From Lichina pygmaea (Eukaryota; Ascomycota; Lichinomycetes; Lichinales; Lichinaceae): 64,000 bases of DNA. A program made the position numbers and the translations under genes. Positions 54,791 to 64,000 of the stretch are shown here, in pieces (position 1 is the stretch's first letter; every line of letters starts with the position of its first letter). The notes beneath the pieces were generated by a model. That model had not been told where the DNA came from. It worked only from the letters and a program-made list of their open reading frames with translations, and ran no database searches. The DNA lies in NCBI GenBank assembly GCA_963422465.1, contig OY730174.1:3498914-3562913 (forward strand), given 5' to 3'.

Positions 54791-57700
54791 CTAGGTATTG
54801 GGTTGGGAATAGTGGAGTTTGAAAGCTAGATTAAACTGGTTTAGTCTTTTCAAAGACATAAACCAGTACAAGAACTTCTGTAGTAGCTCTGGGTTTGAAA
54901 TAATAGTGGTGAAGTCTTGGGGATTAAAAGGGACTTGTTGTCTTTGTCTTGAATAAAAAGAGCATGAAGAGGTGATATGTTTTGCAGTTTCTTCTGCTTG
55001 GCCACACACACATAGTGGGGTAGGGAAGTCAGGAACTCCAGCTCTGAAAAGAAAACTTGCCAGACCAATTCTTCCAGTCCTGATTTGCAGTAGCAGACTT
55101 GCCTCAGCTTTCTCTAACTCTTTGTAGAGCTTCAGATTGTTTTTGTGTAGCTTTTGACAGAAAGTCTGCCAGCCTGGATAGCTTCTTCTTTTCTTCTCTT
55201 CCCATTGGTCTTCCCACTCTTTAGTAAAAAGCTTTTGTAGTTCTTTCTTTGAACTAGCCTGGTTAGTAGTTATTTGACTTAACCAAGTGAATTTCCACTT
55301 AGGAGAGATAGTTGAGGATTTCTTTAAAGGTTTCTTCAAGAGAGAGGCATAGCTGGAAATAGTGGAAAAGATACTGTCAAGAAAGTATTTGAGAGGGGAG
55401 TTTTGAATAGAAGAAAGAAAACAGGCAGTGCGAAATTTAAAGTAGAGGTCTAGAGGTAGAAGAAAAAGCTCACTCTCTAATAGAAAAGAAGGAGTGGCTT
55501 TGAAAGCACCCCCAATAAGTCTTAGGCATCTGTTTTGAAATAAAACAAGAGAAGAGATATTGGAGAATTTTCTTAGAGGGTTAAACCAGATCCCCACTGC
55601 ATAGCTCAGTAGAGATCTCAGTATAGCAGTGTACACCAGACATGATGTGTGAACTGGAAAGCCCCAAGTAGAATAGGAAGTTCTAGAAAGAGAAGAGAGT
55701 GCTTTCTGTGCTTTTTGAAGGATAATCCTCTGGTGTTTGTGCCAGTGGAGCTTTGCATCTAGGTACACTCCAAGTACTCACACTTCTTCTTTTGGTTTGA
55801 GAATCACATTCCCCAGTCTGAGCTTGAGCTGAAGATTGTCTGATCTTCTTCTGGAAAAATGAAGTATTTCATATTTCTCAGGTGAGAAGACTATTCCATG
55901 TCTTGCAGCCCAGGATAGACATTTGTGGTGTGTATTCTTTAACTTCAGAAGGTTACTTTTCAAGGAGTGACCAAAAGTAAGCAGATTTGTATCATCTGCA
56001 AACCCCAGGGCAGATACACCAGAAGAGGGAGTATGCACAGTCTCATGCAATTCAGAAATGTAGAATAAAAAAAGAATAGAGGATAGTGGAGAACCTTGAG
56101 AAACTCCACAATGAATAGGAATAGAACAAGACTCAGAATCATCAAAAACAAGAGTGGTAGAGTGCTTATCACAGAAGGAGTAGATCCAGGAAGCTAGCCA
56201 GGCAGGTATTCCTTTTCTTTTCAGAATTTGCTGTAGTATCTTGGGGAGAACTCTGTCATAGGCTCCTGAGATATCCAGTGAGAGTAGGGATGCAACTATG
56301 CCTTCCTTCCAGACGTTTTCCACTTGGGAGGTTAGAAGGAAAAGTGCTGCTTCTGTGGATCTTCCTTTCCTAAAGCCCATCTGGATATCTGGCAATAGTC
56401 CAGCTTCTTCTGCTATCTTGCTTAGTCTGGCTGCAGCAATAGCTTCCATCAGCTTGCCTGTTGTGTTTAGCAGAGCTATAGGGCACCAGGCTTTAGCTTG
56501 ATTGTAGGTTCCCTTGCCAGGTTTCCTCAAGCAGACTGTTTTTGCACTCTTAAATCTTTCAGGGAAGTACTCTAGTTTCCAGCATGTTGAAGTCAGAATA
56601 GCTAGAGCTTGGCAGAACCTAGGCCCCAGAGCTCTCAGAAATCCATTTGGCAGCTTGTCTCTCCCTCCTGCTGTGAAAGATTTCTTCTTGGCCAGAATTT
56701 GCTCCACTTCTTCACATGTTACCTCCTGGGAGAGCTGTATCTCAGAGATAGTCTGGGAGCTTTCTGAGCCTGGTTCTGGAACTAGAGCTTTTGGAAAGAA
56801 CTGCTGTGAGAAGGCTTTAGTCTTTTCCTCAAAGGTTTTGGCTATTCCTTCTTGTGTTTCCAGGTCAGGAACCAGAGGAAGATCAGGAGTCTTGTTGGCT
56901 TTGGACTTTCCCCACTTTGCAAGCTTCCAGAACTTTGAAGAGCTGGCCAGCTCATGGATTTGGTGTCTGAAAGTGTTCTGTTTTCCATCTCTGACTGCCT
57001 TTTTCTTGAGCTTAGTTGCTTGCTCAAGTTCCTCTTGACTTGCTTGCCTTTTTTGTACTTTTCTTCTTACTCTTCTTTCCTCTTTAACCTTGTTTTGGAT
57101 CTCTTGATTCCACCAGGGAACTGAGTGGCCAGATTGCTTCTGGAGCTGTGTGGATTTGCTTGCTATTTCTTGGAGAAAGTTGTCAAGATACTCCAAGTAC
57201 TCATCCACTTCATATTTGTCTTGGAAGTGGAAGGCAGGTGTAGCTTCTCACACTCTACTCTTGCAAGGTTTGAGTCCAGTGTTCTCCAGTTTCTTTCTGG
57301 TTTCCAGATTTTCCTTGGAGGATCCAGGTCCAGGCAGGTTAGTACAGGTCTGTGGTCAGACCCATGAAAGAACTGAAGAGCCACTTTAGAGAAAATCAGA
57401 GAGTTAGAAAGAGAAGAAGAAATTAAAGACAGATCAATAGCAGAACATGGTTTTTCAGAAAGAGATCTTGCTCTGGTAGGGGTGAAAGGTGCAATAGCTA
57501 AATCCAGATTTAAATCTTTCATTAGGTCTTGAAACTTGTTTGCAGTCTCAGAGTACAGTCTTCTTTTCTTTGGCCAGTCTGGGTGGTGAAGATTTGAGTC
57601 TGTGAGAAGAATATGTTGTCCTTGTTCTTGTAAAGTATTTTGGAGTAAACAGAGAAGAGCTTCTGATACCTCTGTGTAGTTTTCTTGACTTGATGGGGTG

Positions 57701-58032
57701 AAGTAGAGATTATGTACCCAAAGAGAAGTAGGAAAGTTTTCCAAGTAGATTTCAAGAGAAACAAAGTCTTTAATCCAGAAGGTAAGATGAAGAGAAGAGA
57801 GTTTCAGATTTTTATTAATAAGAAAAAGTGTTCTGCCAATCTCTGAACAGTAGAGAGGAAGAAAGGAAGAGAAAACAGTTGAAGTGCTTGTTTCTAGGTG
57901 AGGGTTTTTCCAGAGCTCTTGAAGTGCAATAATGTCCACCTCTTGGAGAGCTGAGGTTGCTAGCAGTAGCTCTTGGACTGATTGGCTTTTTTGCACATTA
58001 TACTGGAGAAGTGTCAGCTTTGTGTCTTTCAT
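54791..58032 (-). pseudogene. LINE 2 ORF2 (endonuclease, reverse transcriptase, zinc finger)
   Basis: It would encode the enzymes of target-primed reverse transcription. Segment 58032-57163: endonuclease with LLQYNVQKS, ALQELW, LLTDSNLHHPDW and GSDHRPVL. Segment 57208-55778: reverse transcriptase with FRKGRSTEAALFLL, LSLDISGAYDRV, CGVSQGSPLSSILF and the catalytic GFADDTN. Segment 55768-54791: C-terminal region with SLLLQIRTGRIGLASF and the CVCGQAEETAKHITSSC zinc motif. A one-base loss near 57235 relative to LINE 1 shifts the frame between endonuclease and reverse transcriptase, and a TGA at about 55775 interrupts the end. All catalytic motifs are present. Confidence 0.88.
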
Positions 58033-58694
58033 GCAGACATCTCAGCATCAAAGATCTTGAAGGAGTTAGCTGGTAGCTTTCCTCCAGAGTTGGCTGATCT
58101 TGAAGAAAGAATTTGCACTTCTGGGAGTGCACCTCTGAGTCTCTCTGAGCTTCTGCTTGGCTCAGCTGTTTTACGTTTTTTCCCCCCTGGTAGAGACTGA
58201 GAGAGAGGGAAAGACATAACTGGGGGGGGTTGTAGAGCTGGAACAGAGGTAGCTGTTGGGATCTCATATTTTCCTGGGCGTGTGTTCCATGCTTCTCTTG
58301 CCTTCTTGGCTGCTTCCTGGCGTACTGGACAGACACTAGCTCAGGCTGGGTGAGCTCCTCTGCAGTTGCAGCATTTTGGCTTGAGAAGCTGTTCAGGAAC
58401 TTGGCAGGCTCTCCTTTCATGCTGGCCTCCACAGGCACCACACACAGCTTTGTTCTTGCAGAAGTGTGCTTGGTGCCCATAGCCAAAGCACTTGAAACAT
58501 TGTGCAATAACTGTGTCTGCCAGAAAAGATTCTGCTTCATGCATCCTGTGCCCCAGCACTAGCCCACTCTCAATCAAAAGATTGGCTTGTTCAGGGGTAG
58601 CCAGATCCAGGTGGAGAGAGGTAACTGGCTTCTTTTGAGCTATAGCCTTCTTAGACCAGTAGGCTCTCAGGATGGTGATTTGCTTGCTCAGAGA
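58029..58694 (-). pseudogene. LINE 2 ORF1, C-terminal part (zinc knuckles)
   Basis: From QITILRAYW (about 58680) to the TGA at 58029. Zinc-knuckle pattern seen: CFKCFGYGHQAHFCKNKAVC, CGACGGQHERRAC and CCNCRGAHPA, all Cys retained, unlike LINE 1. A TGA at about 58342 replaces the Trp codon expected after GAHPA. The N-terminal 250 or so residues of ORF1 present in LINE 1 are absent and the 5-prime module joins in frame instead. ORF1 stop and ORF2 start overlap as ATGA. Confidence 0.75.
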
Positions 58695-59810
58695 CCACAG
58701 TTGTACTATGCCAGAACATAGTGTAGAGTTGGCACCCCCCCACAGGGTCTCTACCACGCTTTCCCACAGTCCTGAGGTCTCTTGCACTCCGCCGTACATG
58801 CTCACCCCTGGGATCCTGCTTCGGAGCGCTGGGTCACCAGCCCAGAGCCCACACTCCAACTGTAGTTTGCTCCCTGAGCTTGTTGTTTGCAGCCTAAGCC
58901 TGCACTCTGTACAAACCGGCATGCGCATCTGTCCTCTCGGGCTATATAGACAGTCTCGTAGTAGGCCCAGGCCCTACCTCTGTCACTGCCATTATATGCC
59001 ACACCTCGCAGTTGTTAACTGTTTTGTGTTACCTTCGCAGATCTCTTGTACAAAGGCCGACCATACCTCGCAGACCTTACAGACCCTGCAGGCTGTGCCA
59101 GCACCTGCAGGGCTGCCTTTCCAGCCCACTAACCAAGTAGGGAGGAGTTCTCCTTGGTCCACTGTCACCTGTGGGACCCCAGTTGCACCTGTTGGCCCAC
59201 TGGATAACCCAGTCCCCTGGCCCCAGATTGTGGATCGTATGAAGAGACTTCGTGGCAAGGCCTTAGGCAAAACCATTAAGCCAGCACTTTGGCTATCACA
59301 CAGCCCTTAGGCACTGGAGTGGTGACATCTCCTTGTACGACCACTCTCCTTCTTTAACAGGTGGTCCCTGTTCGATTAACAACACTGCGGTGCCAAGACC
59401 ACTCCCCCCCTAGCAGATCCTCACGTGTTAGCTGGAGACTCTGCTAGGAGGGTGACATGACAAGAACTCCTCTCGACTACTCCAGAGGTGCCCTATCAGA
59501 CACCTAGACTTCACATCCACCAGCTGTGGGGCTGGCTTCGGGCTGTAGTGTACACAGTAGTTATCTGTCAGGTGGTTTTTCTCTCCCAAGCTTGGTCGCA
59601 GTCCTCTGTTCTGCTGTAGCTGTTTCACGGGGGCATCCAGGGTGCCTGCGCGACACCTCTGGTGGCCTGTTACTCCGCAACACCAGCAGCTCGACCGGTG
59701 ACTTGATTAGCTCTCAGTGCAGTGACTACAAGCAGCCTGGGAAGCCGCCCACCATCGACTGACCCGAGGTTCCCAGCCTGCACCACGTGGAGGTTCGAGT
59801 TGTTGCAGGC
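58695..59810 (-). repeat. Exchangeable 5-prime LINE module, copy iii
   Basis: This 1.1-kb GC-rich segment is similar throughout to 5454-6596 in the same orientation; the part near the junction also matches 3150-3691. Shared blocks include CTCGACTACTCCAGAGGTG, GCGACACCTC.GGTGGC and TATATGCCAC.CCTCGCAG on the plus strand. All three copies end at the same base (minus-strand ACTGTGG). Its base composition differs sharply from the AT-rich LINE body it leads. Confidence 0.8.
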
Positions 59811-60600
59811 CAAGCTAGGCCACATAGTGAAAGACTGTTAATCAAAGAACAAGATGCACTGACAGCAACTTAATACACTTGACAGAGACTGGAATATCAT
59901 CAAGCCAGAGAACTCACCAGAAGAGACTTAGCTATCTCTTGAACAATAGGATGAATACAATCAGCTATTAGAAGTAGTCCACCAACTAGCAACATCAGAA
60001 AACAAGAACCTACCAGAAAAAACAGGTCAGGACAAGAGACAAGAGCTCTTAACTATCTCTGATAGAGACCAAGATAAACCTATGTCTATCAAAGAAGAAA
60101 CACCACAAGAAAGCTATACTTACAGCATGAACTCACAAAACCTACAGTACAGCACACTACAGTGGAGATTCTGCACAGAGTATTACTACACCTGCCACAA
60201 ACAACTGTGAAAGAATGGAGAACACTCACTCTACTGTGCAACCTGCCAAGAATATTAGGTCAACTGCAAAAAGAATATGTGTGAAACTCACCTTTGGGAC
60301 AAATACCAACACACTGTATTCTCTGGGCACAGACATAACTGGCACAACCACCTTATGTTCCTACAGCAAGACAACAACTACTACATCAAGAATTGGCAGT
60401 ACTGCCTGCAGCCAGAATGTCAGGAGTATCAGCAAGACAAATTCTGGAACAGATTCCTCAGAACAGACAGGAATAGCTGGATCTATTACCTAGCCAGTGG
60501 AAAAACACTTCAATCAGGAAAAGACTGAACTTCTATATCAAGGGGTGACACTGGAAGCTTAACAACATAACCTCTAGTAACACAAAGCACCTGTGATTAC

Positions 60601-61010
60601 TGTTACAACCCAGAAGGAACACAGCTCTTATACTCACAGAAGGTAGCAGACAGGATACTGAACAGAAGTGCCAAGTGGCATAACACAGGAAGCAGTCATG
60701 TGACTGGTGAGACAGACCAGGGGTTGCTCACCGCAGGATGCATATACGTGAGCAAAGTGAGCAGAGCTCACCCAGCTCACCACAGGATGCATATGCACAA
60801 GTGAGCAAAGTGAGCAGAGCTCACCCAGCTTGCTGCAGTGTGTATGAAAAGTAAGCAAAATAAGCAGAGCTCACTCTGCTCACTGATCACCTACTATATA
60901 GTCTGGTGATAGTTCCCTTATAGAACAATCATCTTCAACTTATGTTGTGATCCAGACAACTAGATCTACTTTAATACAATCCTTTGTACAAAGCTATTGA
61001 TCAGGTGTCA
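60601..61010 (+). repeat. 5-prime LTR of gypsy copy B
   Basis: About 410 bp from TGTTACAACC to GATCAGGTGTCA. It starts TG and ends CA as LTRs do. It carries repeated GTGAGCAAAGTGAGCAGAGC units (60752-60870). The primer-binding site should follow at 61011; I do not recognise a tRNA match. Confidence 0.7.
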
Positions 61011-61185
61011 CCACCACTATATTCCACCAAACCCTTTCACACTCCTTGACACTCCTCTCCTGCAAGAACCAACCTGCCTTCCACATCTTGCCTTTATTCT
61101 ATACTCAGTTAGGACAGCACAGTACAGACTGCAACACTTTGAAAACCCTCAAGGACGAGTATCTCAGGAGCACCCAACCCCAGCT

Positions 61186-61981
61186 TCCCAGATGGAAAGA
61201 TTAGTGTCACCAAGCCAGACCTGTTCTACAGTGAAAGGAACAAGGGCGATGATTGGCTTATGCAACTTCAAGTCTACTTTCAATTCCAACCGGAGACAAG
61301 GCTGCCTAGAGAGAAGTGGCCCCTCTTCGCAACCACTTACATGAGAGGTATTACCTATTGATGGATCAAGCCCTATGTCAACAAACATCTCTCAGGAAAC
61401 AGAGATCATGACAGCACAACAGAATAGATGACAAAATAGACATGATTCAAGGAAGAGATCAAGAAGATCCTTGGACTATCTAACAAAGACAAAGTGGCTA
61501 TACAAATGATCCAGCACATCAAGCAACAATACTCCACTGCAGAGTATACTACGCAGTTCAAATAAAACTCAGTACTGACTGACTGGGACAACAAAGCTCT
61601 AATAGTCATGTACTGACATGGACTCAAGGAAAACATGAAGGACAAAATCACCTTTGACAGACAAGCAGTTGACACACTGGACAAACTCATCATGTAAGCA
61701 ATCAATATCAACAACAGACTATTCAAGCAAGTGATGGAGAAACACCATGACAGAGGATACAGCCACCCTGCATGGCATATGAGCAACCACTACAAGCTGC
61801 CTAACAAGACACCACCACATGATCTATATGGCTATACACCCATGGAACTGGATGTAGTCCACCACAGGGGAAGGTTCACAAAGAGAAGAAACAACAAAAA
61901 GAGGAAAGCACTGAAGTGCTATGCCTGTGGCAAGCTAGGCCACATGGTGAAAGACTGTTGTTCAAAGAACAAGGTGCACTG
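61186..61981 (+). pseudogene. Gypsy B Gag (retrotransposon capsid and zinc knuckle)
   Basis: The capsid-like part contains DWLMQLQVYFQFQPETKLP and a later LTDWDNKALIVMY, typical of the fungal Ty3 gag fold; the last part, 61731-61981, encodes MELDVVHHRG..RKALKCYACGKLGHMVKDCC, a CCHC zinc knuckle. Stops interrupt the frame, for example at about 61339 and 61564, at sites where Trp or Gln would be expected. Confidence 0.75.
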
Positions 61982-62201
61982 ACAGCAACTTAATACACTT
62001 GACAGAGACTGGAACATCATCAAGCCAGAGGACTCACCAGGAGAGACTCAGCTATCCCTTGAACAATAGGATGACTATGATCAAACACTGGAAGTAGTCT
62101 ATCAACTGGCAACATCAGGAGGTAAGAACCTACCAGAACAGACAGGTCAGGATAAGGGACAGAAGCTCTTAACCACCTCTGATGGGGACTAAGACAAAAC
62201 C

Positions 62202-62655
62202 ATGTCTATCAAGAAAGAAATACCACAAAAAAGCTATGCTTACAGTATGGACCCACAAAACCTACAGCACGGCGAACTACAGTGGAGGTTTTGCACAACA
62301 CACTACTACACCTACCACAAACAGTTACGAGGATACAGAGGACATTCACCCTACCACACCACCTGCCATGAGTATTGGGTTAATTGCAAGAAGGATGTGT
62401 GTGAAATACACCTTTGGGACAAACACTAACACACCACATTCTCCGGGCACATACATGATTGGCACAAACACCTCATGTTCCTACAGCAAGGCAACAACAA
62501 CAACTGCTACATCAACAACTGGCAGTACTGCCTGAAGCCTGGATGTGACAAGTATCAGCAAGACAAATTCATGAACAGATTTCTCAGAACTGACAGGAAT
62601 AGCTGGATCTATTGCCCAGTCAGTGGGAAAACACTTCAAACAGGAAAAGATTGAA
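62202..62655 (+). pseudogene. Cys/His-rich region between Gag knuckle and protease, gypsy B
   Basis: A frame with WRFCTTHYYTYHKQL, HTTCHEYWVNCKKDVCEIHLWDKH, then (past a stop at 62427) HDWHKHLMFLQQ and CLKPGCDKY. The same Cys and His positions recur in gypsy copy A at 60170-60528, so the region was under constraint before decay. A metal-binding accessory domain of the polyprotein is likely; no family name is certain. Confidence 0.55.
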
Positions 62656-62749
62656 CTTCCTTGTCAAGGGGTGACATCAGGAGCTCAACAACATGACCTC
62701 TAGCAACACAAAGCACCTGTGATTGCCTGTGTCACTATACACCAACATG

Positions 62750-63163
62750 CCAGTACAGAAATATGCACTTGTTGACTCTGGAGCCAGCGGGAACTACATC
62801 TCAAAACAACTCTACAACACCCTCAGCACTGGCAAGAAACACAAGCAGTAACTCTACCAGCTTGTGATAGCAAATAGACAGACAGAGCTAGTCTGCCATG
62901 AGACACAGCCAATGGAAATAGTTACCAGACACCATGCTGAAAGAATCCACCTTGATATCATCAAGTTGGCCACTCAGGATATCTATTTGGGGATGCCTTG
63001 GCTAAAGAAGCACAACCCAGTTGTTAACTGGAAGACAGGAGTACTCACATTTAGGAACTGCACTAACAACACAGCTTGGACCTGTTACCAGCTGCAGAAG
63101 GTGTGGACAGATAAGGGAAGGAGTCCTCAGTGGAACCTCACCAACAGAAAGGATAACTCTTAA
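62750..63163 (+). pseudogene. Gypsy B aspartic protease domain
   Basis: KYALVDSGASGNYIS near 62760 holds the retropepsin-type active-site triad (DSG), followed by IYLGMPWLKKHNPVVNWKTG near 62990, the usual second landmark of Ty3 proteases. A TAA at about 62849 breaks the frame. Confidence 0.8.
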
Positions 63164-63236
63164 GAGAAGAGGTCTGCCTTGACAGGCATACCCCAGAACC
63201 AGGTGGCCAAACAGTCAGAAATGAAGATAGAGGAAG

Positions 63237-64000
63237 TTGTTAACTCTCTGGAGATCTCTGAAGAGTACTGACCTGGGTATGATAACCTCTTTCAGGAAGA
63301 GAAAACAACAGCAGTGTTGCCTAAGCACCAACCTTGGGATTATAAGATCAAGTTGCAACCAGGGACAGAGCCAGGATTTAGACCAATCTATCAGTTATTG
63401 GAGAAAGAGCTCCAAGTACTTCATGAGTACCTGGAGGAGAACCTGGAAAAGAGTTTCATTGAAGAATCTCAATCACCAGCAGGATACCTGATACTATTTG
63501 CACCAAAGAAAGACAGAAGTCTTCAACTTTGCGTGGACTACAGGAAACTCAACAACATTACCATCAAGAATTGATACCTGTTGCCAAATACAAACAAATT
63601 GTGAGACAGGATCAGCCAAGCTACAATCTTCACCAAGCTAGACTTGAAAGAAGCATACAACCTGATACACATGAAGAAACAAGAAGAATGGAAAACAGCC
63701 TTCAGAACTTGATATAGACACTACAAGTATCTGGTTATACTATTCAGACTCACAAACACACCAGTGATATGTCAAGCCTTGATCAACAATGTTATCAGAG
63801 CACACCTGGACCAAACAGCTATTGCCTACCTGGACAACATTCTTGTCTACTCGAACATGTAACAGGAACATACTAAACATGTGAAGGATGTTCTACAATG
63901 TCTACAAGAGGTAGGGCTCAAGCTCAACCCAAAGAAATATAAGTTCAACAAACTGGAAGTTGAATTCCTCAGATAGATCATAGGTATTGAAGGGATCAAG
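63237..64000 (+). pseudogene. Gypsy B reverse transcriptase (partial at window end)
   Basis: Landmarks in order: LPKHQPWDYKI, FAPKKDRSLQLCVDYRKLNNITIKN (63500-63570), [10 protein letters not shown], then AYLDNILVYS near 63825 and LQEVGLKLNPKKYKF. The catalytic pair expected as Asp-Asp (YLDD) reads YLDN. Stops occur at about 63571, 63600, 63700, 63857 and 63973. RNase H and integrase would follow outside the window. Confidence 0.85.

Larger units (their letters stand above)
54617..59810 (-). mobile_element. LINE 2: chimeric Tad-like LINE
   Basis: About 5.2 kb on the minus strand, between a 15-bp duplication, CAAGCTAGGCCACAT, at 54602-54616 and 59811-59825. This splits the gag zinc knuckle of gypsy copy A (CGKLGH). 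From 59810 to 58695 it carries a GC-rich 5-prime module shared with 5454-6596; from 58694 it continues as the same AT-rich LINE family as LINE 1, beginning in the middle of ORF1. The tail is a T/A-rich (ATTTT)n at 54617-54640. Better preserved than LINE 1, but with at least one stop in each ORF and a frameshift. Confidence 0.88.
47917..60600 (+). mobile_element. Ty3/gypsy retrotransposon copy A, interrupted by two LINEs
   Basis: Copy A starts with an LTR at 47917 (TGTTACAACTCAGG) that matches LTR B at 60601. Its gag region runs 48360-48770, continues after LINE 1 at 54077-54616, and continues after LINE 2 at 59811-60600, where copy B has inserted. Joined order matches copy B segment by segment. 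Stops are frequent, often TAG or TGA where copy B or related proteins have Trp, Gln or Arg. The rest of copy A should lie beyond the window end. Confidence 0.8.
60601..64000 (+). mobile_element. Ty3/gypsy retrotransposon copy B (runs off the window)
   Basis: LTR at 60601-61010, gag at about 61186-61981, a Cys/His-rich region at about 62260-62655, protease at about 62750-63163, and reverse transcriptase from about 63237 to the window end. It inserted in copy A at the point where A reads CACCTGTGATTA (60589-60600), matching 62718-62730 in B. In-frame stops show it is inactive, but it is better preserved than copy A. Confidence 0.85.

Noticed and set aside
57998-58540. 180-codon minus-strand frame over LINE 2 ORF1
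   Set aside because: It is the +1 frame of ORF1; the zinc-knuckle frame is the real one.

Overview
This window is from the nuclear genome of a filamentous ascomycete (Pezizomycotina). The short spliced introns (47 to about 290 bp, GT..AG), the fungus-specific gene families, the Tad-like LINEs with signs of C-to-T decay and the pogo/Tc1 elements all point there. The style of the GC-rich genes suggests Sordariomycetes, perhaps Hypocreales, but the species cannot be fixed from sequence alone.

The core, about 7.4-31.5 kb, is GC-rich and holds a five-gene cluster that matches the galactosaminogalactan (GAG) exopolysaccharide cluster of Aspergillus fumigatus, in the same order: a giant membrane glycosyltransferase (gtb3, minus), a secreted deacetylase (agd3, minus), a membrane-anchored GH114 endo-galactosaminidase (ega3, plus), a membrane-anchored spherulin-4/GH135 hydrolase (sph3, minus) and a UDP-glucose/GlcNAc 4-epimerase (uge3, plus). 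The epimerase supplies UDP-Gal and UDP-GalNAc, Gtb3 polymerises and exports the chain, Agd3 deacetylates it outside the cell, and Sph3 and Ega3 cut it. I worked out exon structures that keep frame for every gene. The introns of gtb3 and sph3 repeatedly carry long poly-C runs on the coding strand.

Left flank, 1-7.4 kb: a TA-flanked inverted-repeat DNA transposon (1055-6632) into which several truncated or chimeric LINEs and another repeat have inserted. Right of the cluster, 31.5-47.1 kb, is a mixed region with inverted-repeat elements (a Tc1-type MITE, pogo-type MITEs, a near-perfect 1-kb palindrome), a probable new small secreted protein gene (36.2 kb), a GPI-type cell-wall protein gene (41.6-42.2 kb), a SET-domain gene (44.2-44.8 kb) and one unknown ORF (46.1-46.9 kb).

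Far right, 47.6-64 kb: an AT-rich nest of retroelements. A Ty3/gypsy element (copy A, from 47917) was interrupted by a plus-strand LINE (48771-54076), a minus-strand LINE (54617-59810) and a second gypsy copy (B, 60601 to beyond the window). Target-site duplications for both LINEs can be read directly. All show stop codons or frameshifts.

The most unusual signal is a repeated 5-prime LINE module that is joined at exactly the same base to three different element bodies (3691, 5454, 58695), with one reading frame left open across each junction.
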